The position numbers and the translations under genes were made by a program. From assembly GCF_000243335.1 (NCBI RefSeq), contig NZ_JH597773.1:3218156-3282155 (forward strand): 64,000 bases of DNA, given 5' to 3'. Source of the stretch: Leptonema illini DSM 21528 (GTDB taxonomy: Bacteria; Spirochaetota; Leptospiria; Leptospirales; Leptonemataceae). Positions 1-8,710 of this stretch are shown here, in pieces. The notes beneath the pieces are model-generated. The model saw nothing but the letters and a program-made list of their open reading frames with translations, did no database searches and was not told the DNA's origin. Position 1 is the stretch's first letter. Every line of letters begins with the position of its first letter.

Positions 1-2
1 AC

Positions 3-2486
3 CATGCAGGCATCGCCACGCAGGCTCGCGTCGAGAAAGACCTCAAAGAAAAAGAAGGCGTTTCGAAACACGAACTCGGTCGCGAAGAGTTCTTAAAACG
101 CGTCTGGGAATGGAAGCATCACTTTGGCGGCGTCATCACGAAGCAGATCCGCCGTCTCGGATTCTCGGTCGATTGGAACCGCGAGCGCTTCACGATGGAC
201 GAAGGACTTTCGCGCGCCGTTCGCAAGGTATTCGTCGATCTCTATAAAGAAGGCCTGATCTATCGCGACACTCGCATGGTGAACTGGGATCCCGAGGCCC
301 GCACCGTGCTATCTGATCTTGAGGTCGATTATGAAGAAGGCTTCAAGGGAGAGCTCTGGTCTTTTGCATATCCGTTAACCGATGGCAGCGGGGAGATCGT
401 CGTCGCCACGACCCGTCCTGAAACGATGCTGGGCGATACGGCCATCGCCGTTCATCCCGACGATGCGCGCTACAAGCATCTGATCGGCAAAACGTGCAAG
501 CTGCCTTTCGTTAACCGTGAAGTGCCGATCATCGCCGACGGCATTCTCGTCGATCCGGAATTCGGAACGGGCGCCGTAAAAGTAACGCCGGCGCATGATC
601 CGAACGACTTCGAGGTCGGTAAGCGTCATGATCTGGAATTCATTACCATCTTCGATCTCTCGGCCCGCGTAAACGAAAACGGCGGAGAATTCGCCGGCAT
701 GGATCGTTACGAGGCCCGCAAGGCCATCAAGGCAAAGATCGCCGACCTGGGCCTTGAGCGCGGATCAAAAGAGAACATCATGAGTCTCGGTCGCTCGCAG
801 CGATCGGGCGCCGTCGTCGAGCCGATGATCTCGACGCAGTGGTTCGTCAAAGTCGGACCGTTAGCCGAAGAGGCCATAGCGGCCGTCGAGACGGGCAAGA
901 TCCGCTTTGTGCCCGACCAGTGGAAAAATCTGTTCTATGCCTGGATGCGCGACATTCGCGACTGGTGCATCTCCCGTCAGCTCTGGTGGGGACATCAGAT
1001 TCCGGCATGGCATTGCGCCGACTGCGGGCACACGACCGTGTCGATGGAAGACGTCACGTCCTGCGAACACTGTCAGTCCGACAACGTCACGCAGGATGAA
1101 GACGTGCTCGATACCTGGTTCTCGTCGGGCCTGTGGCCGTTCTCGACGCTCGGATGGCCCGAGCCGACGCACGATCTTCGCACGTGGTACCCTAATACGG
1201 TGCTCGTCACCGCCTATGACATCATCTTCTTCTGGGTCGCCCGCATGATCATGCTCGGGCTGCATTTCATGAAAGACGTGCCGTTCGGCGACGTCTATAT
1301 TCACGGCCTGATGCGCGACGAGAAAGGACGCAAGATCTCGAAGTCGCTCGGCAACAACATTGATCCGATCGACGTCGTAAACGATTTCGGCGCCGACGCC
1401 TATCGCTTCTTCTTAATCGCCACCCTGACCGAGGGCAAGGACTCGACCTACTCCGAGGGACGACTCAAGGGTTATCAGAATTTTGCCAATAAGGTCTGGA
1501 ACTCGTCCCGCTTCGTCTTCATGAACCTGCCCGCAGACTTCAAGCCCGTCGCCGACACGAAGGCGTTAACCTCCCTGGCCCTTGAGACAGAAGACCTGTG
1601 GATATTAAAGCAGCTCAATCATCTGCTTGAGACGCTGAACCGCACCATCGGCAACTATAAGTTTCACATCGCCACCGAAGAGCTCTATGCCTTTATCTGG
1701 AATCAGTTCTGCGACTGGTATGTGGAGCTGATCAAGTCCCGTCTCTATGAAAAGGAGATGACGCCGTCGAAAGAGGCCGCTCTGCAAACGGCCTTCTATG
1801 TTCTGCGAAGCATCCTGAACGTGCTGCATCCGTTTATGCCTCATATCACCGAAGAGATCTTCGCGATTCAGAAGCAGTATCTGGATAACGACGGGCAGAA
1901 CGGCAAGGCAGGCCCGTCAGGCGAAGCCAGCGACGCCGGGCCGCGATTTCTCATGTGGGAGCCCTGGCCCGTCGCCGCTCCGCTTTCGCAGGCGCAACTC
2001 ACCGAGGCCTCTGTGCTCGAGGTCTTACAGGAAGTCATCACGAAGGCCCGACTCATCCGCGCAGAGGCCGGACTCGCCCCCGATCGCAAGATCCGCATCG
2101 TCGTACAGACGACGAACGCAGAGCTTGGACGCGTCATTCAGGTAAAAGAGAAGGCCGTTCTGCGTCTGTCGCAGGCCGAGACGATCGAGATCACGAAGTC
2201 GCATAACGCCGGCAAGTTCGAGTCGATGGAGGCCTTCAGCGAAGGCGAGGTCTTTGTTCCTCTTGAAGGCCTGCTTGATGTTGCGAAAGAGAAGGATCGC
2301 CTGAACAAAGAGATCGCAAAGACATCGCAACTGGCCGAAGGCGCCCGCAAGAAGCTGAGCAATGCGAAGTTCGTCGAAAGCGCGCCAGCCGACGTCATCG
2401 AGAAAGAAAAGCAAAAGCTCGAAGAGGCCGACGAGAAACTGAACTCGCTGAAGAAAGGACTGGAGCGACTGGCGAAGATGGGGTGA
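3..2486 (+). CDS. valS: valine--tRNA ligase, 5' end outside window
   Basis: Class I aminoacyl-tRNA synthetase that charges tRNA-Val in the cytoplasm. The reading frame is open from base 3, so the first in-window ATG at 195 is internal; 827 residues are visible and roughly the first 80, with the HIGH motif, lie before the window. The fragment opens with HAGIATQ, typical of ValS. It then shows the editing domain with TTRPETMLGDTA, a zinc-type CADC...CEHC cluster, the KISKS form of the KMSKS loop (GRKISKSLGNN), the anticodon-binding domain, and a C-terminal coiled-coil arm rich in Lys/Glu (about the last 70 residues). All these parts are expected of full-length ValS and no break is seen. The next gene is on the opposite strand and ends 10 bases away. 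Confidence 0.97.
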   Translation, partial: HAGIATQARVEKDLKEKEGVSKHELGREEFLKRVWEWKHHFGGVITKQIRRLGFSVDWNRERFTMDEGLSRAVRKVFVDLYKEGLIYRDTRMVNWDPEARTVLSDLEVDYEEGFKGELWSFAYPLTDGSGEIVVATTRPETMLGDTAIAVHPDDARYKHLIGKTCKLPFVNREVPIIADGILVDPEFGTGAVKVTPAHDPNDFEVGKRHDLEFITIFDLSARVNENGGEFAGMDRYEARKAIKAKIADLGLERGSKENIMSLGRSQRSGAVVEPMISTQWFVKVGPLAEEAIAAVETGKIRFVPDQWKNLFYAWMRDIRDWCISRQLWWGHQIPAWHCADCGHTTVSMEDVTSCEHCQSDNVTQDEDVLDTWFSSGLWPFSTLGWPEPTHDLRTWYPNTVLVTAYDIIFFWVARMIMLGLHFMKDVPFGDVYIHGLMRDEKGRKISKSLGNNIDPIDVVNDFGADAYRFFLIATLTEGKDSTYSEGRLKGYQNFANKVWNSSRFVFMNLPADFKPVADTKALTSLALETEDLWILKQLNHLLETLNRTIGNYKFHIATEELYAFIWNQFCDWYVELIKSRLYEKEMTPSKEAALQTAFYVLRSILNVLHPFMPHITEEIFAIQKQYLDNDGQNGKAGPSGEASDAGPRFLMWEPWPVAAPLSQAQLTEASVLEVLQEVITKARLIRAEAGLAPDRKIRIVVQTTNAELGRVIQVKEKAVLRLSQAETIEITKSHNAGKFESMEAFSEGEVFVPLEGLLDVAKEKDRLNKEIAKTSQLAEGARKKLSNAKFVESAPADVIEKEKQKLEEADEKLNSLKKGLERLAKMG

Positions 2487-2495
2487 TGGGTTGGG

Positions 2496-2696
2496 TTAGC
2501 GGGTCAGGAAGGCCCGCGACGCTGACTCAAGCGATTTATTAAGAATATTGCTGGCAACCCTACTTTCTTCTTCAAGAGCGCGGTTCATTTCATGGATTTT
2601 TTGAACGACTGGATTTTGAGAATCCATGAGGTCAATCTCGACTGTTTCTCCTCGACCCAGATCACCGAGTAGCTCTTCGAATTCTTCACGATCCAT
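2496..2696 (-). CDS. small acidic hypothetical protein (66 aa)
   Basis: Not recognised. A 66-residue, strongly acidic, mostly helical sequence with a Glu/Asp-rich N-terminus (MDREEFEELLGDLG) and no membrane segment or signal peptide. It starts two bases after the stop codon of the papain-like protein gene upstream, so the two are very probably co-transcribed and perhaps translationally coupled. Size, acidity and position would fit a small regulator, inhibitor or immunity-type partner of that protein, but this is inference from context only. Confidence 0.6.
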   Translation of the reverse strand: MDREEFEELLGDLGRGETVEIDLMDSQNPVVQKIHEMNRALEEESRVASNILNKSLESASRAFLTR

Positions 2697-2698
2697 TG

Positions 2699-4168
2699 TC
2701 AGGCCCTCCAGTTATTCCAGTCACCTTTTAGATTATTCTGGTACAAGCGAAAAATCAACGTTTCTCCAAGTTCTTGTGCCTGCCAGCGCCCCTGCCTGTC
2801 ACGAATACCGACACGACCTGATCGAAGCAGAAAAAGAAGGCTCTGATCAGAGGCATCCCCCGTAGCGTCCAGAAGCATCAGGCCCGAAATATTGCCCTGG
2901 CCATACTCCTTTCTCGACGCTTCTTCGACAACCCAAATAAACTTCGGCATCTCAAGACGAGCAACCAATCGCTTCAGTTCTACTGGCAATGAATTGCGAA
3001 CGAAAGCCGCCTTAAAAGACCGTGCCGTAGTAATAAAAAAACGCAAGAATACAGGTTCCTCTGGCTTCTCTCCGACCAGCCCTGTATTCTCGAATAACTG
3101 AAAGACCAATTTCCGCGCTCTGTATGCATCCAGATAGATTTTGGGATACAACGGAACAATAAAATGATCGATCGAAGCCGAGGCAAGCTCCCGGCCCTGA
3201 TAGCTCAACGGGTGATCGAACGCCATAATAGAAAATGGAGGGCGGTTATCATCCATGACGACATAATCAGAACAAAGATCTGCTGTATCCATCCACAGAC
3301 CATGAGCAACAAGGTCATCGGGATTCTTGCGATCTGTAGCATGCCCGATCGCCACCCACGCATGCCCCTGAGAGCCGCCGGTAGCTGCTACGATCACGGG
3401 AATTCCGGACTCAATATAATAGTGGAAGAGCTTCTTGAAAAGAGACTTCTCCTGCTCTTCCAAATCCTTTCTCGAATAGATTACGCTACCGAATCCAAGT
3501 TGGTTCAGAGCATACGAGAGTTGTGCTACAGACAATCCATCGGAAGGTACCATCCGCCGTGCAGACATGGAGTTGAGCGCTTTACGAATTGAGCTTGATC
3601 GAGCCGGCCGGTATTCCTGATACTTAGCTGAGAAGTATTCCATAATCGTCCAGAGCGACGTTTCTGCACAGGACATCGACTCGCTATCCTGAGCCGAATG
3701 GGGAAACGAATCGACATTCACATCTAAACCGTGGACTAACGCCCTATACCGGGCGAGGCAGACAACAGCGTTCTGGTTCTTCATCGCACGGGGCGCAAGA
3801 ACGGATCGACCGATATTCCGGATCTTGGTCGGGCGAACAACGAAGAAGCCAAGATACGCTTTAATAATTTCCGAACGGTATTCTTCGTCTGTTAGTAACC
3901 GATCAAGATCCGGTTCTTGCTCAAACAGCGAAATCCTTACACAATCCCTGGAATATGCGACATGCTTTGAGGCAAAATACTCGTAATAGCTATCGCGGTA
4001 AACACTATCTACATACGGGAACTCGATAACACAGACCAGATCAGGGCGCAAAGCCTCAATGTAATTCCGGAAATAACGAGCGCTGGCATCATTCATAGCC
4101 CACGGTGTTTCTTTCAGGGTCTCTACAAGCCGATCAACGTCTCGAATAGGAACTACCTCGAACTTCAT
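2699..4168 (-). CDS. predicted papain-like (C39-like) cysteine peptidase, uncharacterised
   Basis: 489 residues with no signal peptide or membrane segment, so probably cytoplasmic. Residues about 155-315 look like a papain-fold peptidase: a candidate nucleophile Cys167 in SESMSCAETSLW at the start of a helix, His269 in GGSQGHAWVAIGHA on a strand after a small-residue stretch, and Asp306/Asp307/Asn308 in YVVMDDNRP. That Cys-His-Asp/Asn order and spacing match C39 and transglutaminase-like folds. The N-terminal 150 residues include a distinctive VVRPTKIRNIGRSVLAP stretch. The C-terminal 120 residues form an unrecognised domain ending in GDWNNW. The start codon overlaps by four bases (ATGA) the stop of a restriction/methylase remnant, and a 66-aa gene follows two bases downstream, so this was the middle gene of an operon. 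Enzyme activity is inferred from motif order; a role in defence is a guess from neighbours. Confidence 0.55.
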   Translation of the reverse strand: MKFEVVPIRDVDRLVETLKETPWAMNDASARYFRNYIEALRPDLVCVIEFPYVDSVYRDSYYEYFASKHVAYSRDCVRISLFEQEPDLDRLLTDEEYRSEIIKAYLGFFVVRPTKIRNIGRSVLAPRAMKNQNAVVCLARYRALVHGLDVNVDSFPHSAQDSESMSCAETSLWTIMEYFSAKYQEYRPARSSSIRKALNSMSARRMVPSDGLSVAQLSYALNQLGFGSVIYSRKDLEEQEKSLFKKLFHYYIESGIPVIVAATGGSQGHAWVAIGHATDRKNPDDLVAHGLWMDTADLCSDYVVMDDNRPPFSIMAFDHPLSYQGRELASASIDHFIVPLYPKIYLDAYRARKLVFQLFENTGLVGEKPEEPVFLRFFITTARSFKAAFVRNSLPVELKRLVARLEMPKFIWVVEEASRKEYGQGNISGLMLLDATGDASDQSLLFLLRSGRVGIRDRQGRWQAQELGETLIFRLYQNNLKGDWNNWRA

Positions 4169-4284
4169 CCCCTGCTTCCCTCCACAATCCGAATCTCCTC
4201 TTCGGTCAGGCCATACAGCTCATACACAAGCACATCGATCTGCCGATCCGTATGCTCGATGCGCCGCTTCTTTGCTATTTTCTT
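4165..4284 (-). pseudogene. C-terminal remnant of an Eco57I-type adenine methylase / restriction enzyme
   Basis: Reading the minus strand up to the TGA at 4167-4165 gives about 39 codons containing DRQIDVLVYELYGLTEEE followed by IRIVEG. This is the characteristic C-terminal end of Eco57I-like and PglX-like N6-adenine methylases and type IIG restriction enzymes. Upstream the frame meets a stop at 4287-4285, and no methylase sequence is seen between there and the oppositely oriented helicase gene, so only the tail survives. The stop overlaps the start of the papain-like gene (ATGA), showing the two once formed a coupled operon. The stretch from 4285 to 4394 holds nothing else I recognise. Confidence 0.7.
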
Positions 4285-4394
4285 TCACTGCCGTCTCCGA
4301 TGTCCAGCCTGAGATCGGGAGTCCGAATTGCAAAGCAGTTTTCGCCGCCCCATTTCCACTTGCACGCACAGCACACGGCAACATCTTGCGATCG

Positions 4395-7109
4395 ATGGCA
4401 TCCTCTGACGCCAACCGCTACTTCGGCTCGGGCCGTGCGCTCGGTATTATACGCGATATACTCGACGATGCTCGGCTGGTGCGCATTGCGACGGCCTTCT
4501 TCGAGCCGTCGGGATGGCAGCTGCTTGAGCAGACGCTTCGCGATAAAGAGGTGCGGTTGCTCATCGGTCGGCCTGAGGGAACGACCGATCGCATCCGCTC
4601 GATCGCCGAAGAGTTTGCCGCGGCGCTTTTCTCGGGCGATCTTGAGCATCGCACGCGATCGATCGCCGCTCTGCGGGACGCCTTGCAGAACGGACGCTTC
4701 TCGATCTCGGCCGGCGGCGGAACGCTTGATCCGCGACACATCCTGCATCATGCGAAGATCTACATATCAGACGACACGCGCGCCGTTGTCGCTTCGTCTA
4801 ACTTCACGTTCAGCGGACTTCTGACGGCGCGAGAGGCGGGCATCGTCGTTCGGAACGAGGACGACGTCGCCTATTTCATCGATCGATTCGACGAGTACTT
4901 CGAGCAGGCAATCCCGCTTGGCGAGGAGCTGCTTGATCTTCTCGATCGCTGGCTGCGCCTGGGCTCTGCCTATCATGTCTATCTCAAGGCGCTTCTGGCC
5001 GTTTATGGACTTCCCGAATCCGAGGAGGTCGGACGTCTGCCCGCCCTTGCCGGCTACCAGCGCCCCGTCGTTTCGCGCATCCTGCGTAACGTCGAAGATT
5101 TCGGAGGATCGTTCGTCGTCGCCTCGACGGGGTTAGGCAAGACGATCATGACGGCGCATGCGGCGGCGATGCTTCGCGCGGCGGGCATGATCGACTCCGC
5201 CCTGGTGTTCTGTCCGGCGGGGCTGCGACAGATGTGGCGACGTACCCTGCGTGCCGGTCGCGTTTCGTCTGAAGAGTTCAGTTACAGCGAGCTGTCGATT
5301 ACGGACTGGCGTCGTAGCCGTCGCATGGACGTGCTTCTTCGCGAGCTCGATCAGGTCGACGAGCGAACCCTACTGATACTCGATGAAAGCCATCATCTGC
5401 GCAACGAAGAAAGCGGCGGCGAGCTGCGCCTGCGTAACTCTCGTATCGAAGAGGCCGTCAGCAAAGGCGCTCGCACGCTGCTTGTGACGGCGACGCCCTA
5501 CAGTCGGGGCGTGGACGATATCAACGCGCAGCTGCGTCTTCTACCGAAGCAGGATCGGCAGGGGCTCTTCGCGAATCACAGCGCCTGGAATGTAGAGACT
5601 CCGGCCGAGCTCTCAGATCTAAACTGCTCTGTCGTGCTGACGGCGCCCATCGTCGTGCGCCATTTCAGCGAACAGGACGAGGCAGGCGAACGTTACGTCA
5701 TCTTTTCAGGGGACCGTCGCATGTACTTTCCGCGACGCATCCACATCCGATCGCATATCTATGAAAACGCCCTCGACGCTCCGTTAAGCGAACTTCTAAA
5801 AAGCGGACTTCTGCGCCGCCGCATCGCCTCAGAAGAGACGGCTCCCGATCTTTTCGGGAACGGGCCCTCCGGAAAACGAGACGCCTTAACCGAGGCGCGC
5901 ATCATCCATCAGTTCTGTTCGTCCTCGGCCGAGGCTTCCCGCGTGCTCGGTCAGTTAGGCGAAGAAGGCGGATTCGATACGCTGCGCTTCCAGCGGCAGG
6001 AGGAGCTGTCGGTCTTTGCCCGCGACGCCCGCCGCATTCCCGAGAGCATGCTCGCCGATCAGGGGCAGGATCCGAAGATCCGCGCCCTCTGTGATATACT
6101 GCGATCCCATCCGGCACAGAAGGCCGTTATCTTCTGCACGTATGTTTCGACGGCGGGCTTCGTAAAGGCTGCTCTGAACTCCCTGCTGCCCGAGCTTCGT
6201 GTCGACTGCACCGTAGACCGTGACGCCGACGATCTCGATCGCCTGCTTCGCGCCTTTGCTCCGATCTCGAACTCCGCCGAGTTTCTCGAAGACGATACGG
6301 CGCAGGACGAGACGCTCGACGTGCTCGTCGCCACCGGATCGTTAGCCGAAGGCTTCAATCTACAGGATGCTCCGCTTCTGATCAACTTCGATCTTCCCTG
6401 GACTGTGCTTGTCCTTGCTCAGCGCATGGGCCGTATTCTGCGTCCGTGGCATGAGCCGAGAGAGATCCACATCTATAACCTGATACCGTCAACGATGGAG
6501 CGTCTCGATACGGACGATCTCTATCTTGCGCGCAAATGGAAGGAACGCCTCGAACGGCGCAGTAAAGAGCACCGCTCTTTTGCCGACATCCCCGTTCTGC
6601 TTGAGGAACGCGAGGGCTCGGTGGAGATGATCGCCCTCGCTCGAGTGCTGAGGCAAACCGGTGATCCCGATCTGAACCTTGATGAGGCGCTGGCCTTCGT
6701 CGAAAGCGTCGAAGAGATCCGCACGTCGTCTTTTCTTGACGATCTCGGTCGAGCATCTGAGGCCGATCTTTCTGCCGTGCGTTCGATGGTTCCGGGCCTT
6801 CGCAGCATCAAGGGCGATGCGTCAACGGAAGGCCTGTTCGTTCTCTTCTCGTATCGCGATCGACCGTGTCCTGTGCTCTTCGATATGCAGGGTGCGATCC
6901 TGCTCGATACGGTGAAGGCCGATGAGATTATGGCGCGCATCCGATGTGAGCCCGACGACGAGACACAGGGCATCCCTCAGCGAAAGCTTGAAGATACGCT
7001 GGATCGCTACGATCGACTTTTACAGAGATCCCGTGATACCTGGGCGCATAGCCGGGGCATAGATCCAGAAGAGCTGCGTATCGTATGTTCGATGCTACTG
7101 CGAAGTTGA
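4395..7109 (+). CDS. PLD-family nuclease / SF2 (SNF2-like) helicase fusion
   Basis: 904 residues from the chosen ATG (MASSDANRYF); the frame is open back to 4272, but those residues do not look like the family. Residues 1-175 are a phospholipase D-type nuclease domain with one complete HKD motif (His119, Lys121, Asp126 in HAKIYISDD) followed by SSNFTFSGL. Then come a helicase Q-like YQRPVV (221), Walker A ASTGLGKT (243-250), a DESH box (330-333), the motif TATPYSRG and a C-terminal RecA lobe with GSLAEGFNL and the arginine-finger motif QRMGRILR near 676-683. The last 150 residues are unassigned. PLD plus SF2 helicase proteins occur in prokaryotic defence islands (DISARM uses both folds in separate genes). 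The facing methylase remnant supports a defence role, but no phage target can be inferred. All key residues look intact. Confidence 0.8.
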   Translation: MASSDANRYFGSGRALGIIRDILDDARLVRIATAFFEPSGWQLLEQTLRDKEVRLLIGRPEGTTDRIRSIAEEFAAALFSGDLEHRTRSIAALRDALQNGRFSISAGGGTLDPRHILHHAKIYISDDTRAVVASSNFTFSGLLTAREAGIVVRNEDDVAYFIDRFDEYFEQAIPLGEELLDLLDRWLRLGSAYHVYLKALLAVYGLPESEEVGRLPALAGYQRPVVSRILRNVEDFGGSFVVASTGLGKTIMTAHAAAMLRAAGMIDSALVFCPAGLRQMWRRTLRAGRVSSEEFSYSELSITDWRRSRRMDVLLRELDQVDERTLLILDESHHLRNEESGGELRLRNSRIEEAVSKGARTLLVTATPYSRGVDDINAQLRLLPKQDRQGLFANHSAWNVETPAELSDLNCSVVLTAPIVVRHFSEQDEAGERYVIFSGDRRMYFPRRIHIRSHIYENALDAPLSELLKSGLLRRRIASEETAPDLFGNGPSGKRDALTEARIIHQFCSSSAEASRVLGQLGEEGGFDTLRFQRQEELSVFARDARRIPESMLADQGQDPKIRALCDILRSHPAQKAVIFCTYVSTAGFVKAALNSLLPELRVDCTVDRDADDLDRLLRAFAPISNSAEFLEDDTAQDETLDVLVATGSLAEGFNLQDAPLLINFDLPWTVLVLAQRMGRILRPWHEPREIHIYNLIPSTMERLDTDDLYLARKWKERLERRSKEHRSFADIPVLLEEREGSVEMIALARVLRQTGDPDLNLDEALAFVESVEEIRTSSFLDDLGRASEADLSAVRSMVPGLRSIKGDASTEGLFVLFSYRDRPCPVLFDMQGAILLDTVKADEIMARIRCEPDDETQGIPQRKLEDTLDRYDRLLQRSRDTWAHSRGIDPEELRIVCSMLLRS

Positions 7110-7174
7110 AAAGCCGCAGAACTGAAATCCCTATTCGCCTGAAAAAGGTTCAGTCCATGGTGGACTCGAGAGAC

Positions 7175-8413
7175 TCATCTTGCAGGCAGAGTCATCTCAA
7201 GGATAACGTAATCGCGGGTACCATCGATGTGCCCGCGAACGTTATTCAGACGACACTCGCCGCTCATCCTTCGTAAAATGCTGCGCATATAAAAAAGCCC
7301 GAGTCCCTGATCCAGCGTTCCATAGCGCTCATCGACGGTTTTATGAACTCGAAAGAAAGGCTCAAACACCTGCCGCTCGGCACTTTCGGGAATGCCCGTG
7401 ATCCCCTCATAGGCCATCGCCGTATTCAAGAACGAGATCTTCATGCACGCCGGTGCCGATGATGTCGATGCCATCGTCTGTACGATGACAGAAACAAAGC
7501 TTTCTGGCGGCGAGAAGCGCAGCGCATTCAAGAGCGCCTCTTCAAAGCACGATGCGATAAGACGTCGGTCGAGCTCGACGCTTCCCGGCCTGTCATTCAG
7601 ATCGGCATCATAGACGATCATGTGACCGCGAATAGCGGCCTTCTCTTGAATATGATCGACCGATTCACCGAGCAGATCGCCGACCTTGCGAACGCTGCAT
7701 GGCTCGTATTTCGGCTGCGACGAAAGCGTTTCACTCACCTGATCGACCATGCCAAGAAAATGCTCGGTTGCACGCGCGTTCTCATCCAGCAGAGTAAGGA
7801 ACTCACGATCAAGCTTTACCGAGCCGTCGTCCTCTCGCGGCAACTGCTCGATAACCTGTACCAATCCGACAAGGACGGCAGGCCCTTTGCCCTGATTGAG
7901 CCCGGTCTTCAGATGATAGAAGAGCGAATCCATGAGGCGCTCTTCGTTGCGTTGCGTCATCTCGTTCCGGGCGCCCGTCCATTGATGATGCTGCTCGAGT
8001 CGCTCTCGCTTCTGTCGATCTTCGCGCCTTCGTAAAAGAAGGTTATGCGCGGGCCTGAAGGCCTGCGTCAGATGCGAGATGATGCGCCGGTTATCTATCG
8101 GGCGAAAGATGAGGTCGTCGGCGCCAAGCTGCATGATACGAACGGCATCCTCTACGTCACAACGATCGAGCAGAACGATGATCTGCGGCAGGATCATGCC
8201 CGTGCTTTTCAGCCCGTGCAGACGTTCGAGCAATGGCTCGTCGTATTCGATAACAGCTACGGGAAAGATCCCCGACTCCATCATGCCGACAAAATGCTCA
8301 CGATTCTCGGGAATGGTCGCGGGCACATACTTTATGAGCGACGCGAACAGAGAACGTAACTGCGTCGATGTGGGATCAAGAAGGATTCCTTCACTGTGAT
8401 ACGCTGAAGACAT
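7175..8413 (-). CDS. receiver-like / histidine-kinase-type sensor protein
   Basis: 412 residues, cytoplasmic. Residues 8-120 fold like a response-regulator receiver (LLDRCDVEDAVRIMQLGADDLIFRPI matches the beta4-alpha5 region), but the position of the phosphoacceptor Asp is occupied by Glu56 in VAVIEYDEP. It may therefore be locked or phosphorylation-independent. Residues 150-230 include a possible DHp helix with His167 (FYHLKTGLN). Residues 235-410 form a HATPase_c domain with an N-box-like EEALLNALRFSPP and the G2 box DQGLGLFYMRSIL. No transmembrane segment and no separate response regulator are nearby. Whether it autophosphorylates is uncertain, because the H-box is weak. It reads convergently with the helicase gene, 65 bases apart. 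Confidence 0.7.
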   Translation of the reverse strand: MSSAYHSEGILLDPTSTQLRSLFASLIKYVPATIPENREHFVGMMESGIFPVAVIEYDEPLLERLHGLKSTGMILPQIIVLLDRCDVEDAVRIMQLGADDLIFRPIDNRRIISHLTQAFRPAHNLLLRRREDRQKRERLEQHHQWTGARNEMTQRNEERLMDSLFYHLKTGLNQGKGPAVLVGLVQVIEQLPREDDGSVKLDREFLTLLDENARATEHFLGMVDQVSETLSSQPKYEPCSVRKVGDLLGESVDHIQEKAAIRGHMIVYDADLNDRPGSVELDRRLIASCFEEALLNALRFSPPESFVSVIVQTMASTSSAPACMKISFLNTAMAYEGITGIPESAERQVFEPFFRVHKTVDERYGTLDQGLGLFYMRSILRRMSGECRLNNVRGHIDGTRDYVILEMTLPAR

Positions 8414-8500
8414 AGGTACTCAAGCACAAGCCTGAGCTTCTGAAAGTCTGCTTGCGCTGTGAAGTGAATTTTGTGATTCGGGCGAAAAAGCGAAGAGAGA

Positions 8501-8526
8501 GCGCATATACCAGATGGTATATGCGC
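8501..8526 (-). terminator. 11-bp stem hairpin downstream of the small lipoprotein gene
   Basis: GCGCATATACC and its exact complement GGTATATGCGC are separated by AGAT, giving a perfect 11-bp stem 12 bases after the stop of the minus-strand lipoprotein gene. On the minus strand a short T-run follows about 15 bases later. It is likely an intrinsic terminator for the M48/repeat-protein/lipoprotein run, though the distance to the T-tract is longer than ideal. Confidence 0.5.
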
Positions 8527-8537
8527 TTCTGCAAGAA

Positions 8538-8699
8538 TCAGAGATCGTCGATCTCTTTGAGGATCTGATCGGCAGTCTGCTCGGCATTCTCGGGAGTGAT
8601 CTGCTCGACGGCCGGCTTCTTCTGTTCTTCTTTCTGAGGACAGTGAACCGAGATCATCGCCGCGAGAACCAGAGCTGGAATAAAAAATAGATTCTTCAT
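8538..8699 (-). CDS. small lipoprotein (53 aa)
   Basis: A complete 53-codon gene: MKNLFFIPALVLAAMISVHC then a charged tail rich in Glu, Gln and Lys ending in ILKEIDDL. The N-terminus is a signal peptide with a plausible lipobox (ISVHC, Cys20), so the mature product would be a lipid-anchored peptide of about 33 residues. It begins 11 bases after the stop of the Lys/Glu/Pro repeat protein, whose own start lies 11 bases after the M48 protease gene, so all three are probably one transcript that ends at the hairpin at 8501-8526. The function is unknown. Gene-calling thresholds based on length would miss it. Confidence 0.65.
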   Translation of the reverse strand: MKNLFFIPALVLAAMISVHCPQKEEQKKPAVEQITPENAEQTADQILKEIDDL

Positions 8700-8710
8700 G
8701 CGTCTGCTCC

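Noticed and set aside
861-1304. Minus-strand frame of 147 codons in valS
   Set aside because: It overlaps conserved valS motifs completely and shows no family similarity.
4272-4394. Longer start for the PLD-helicase gene
   Set aside because: The extra 41 residues lack PLD-family character, and part overlaps the methylase remnant region.
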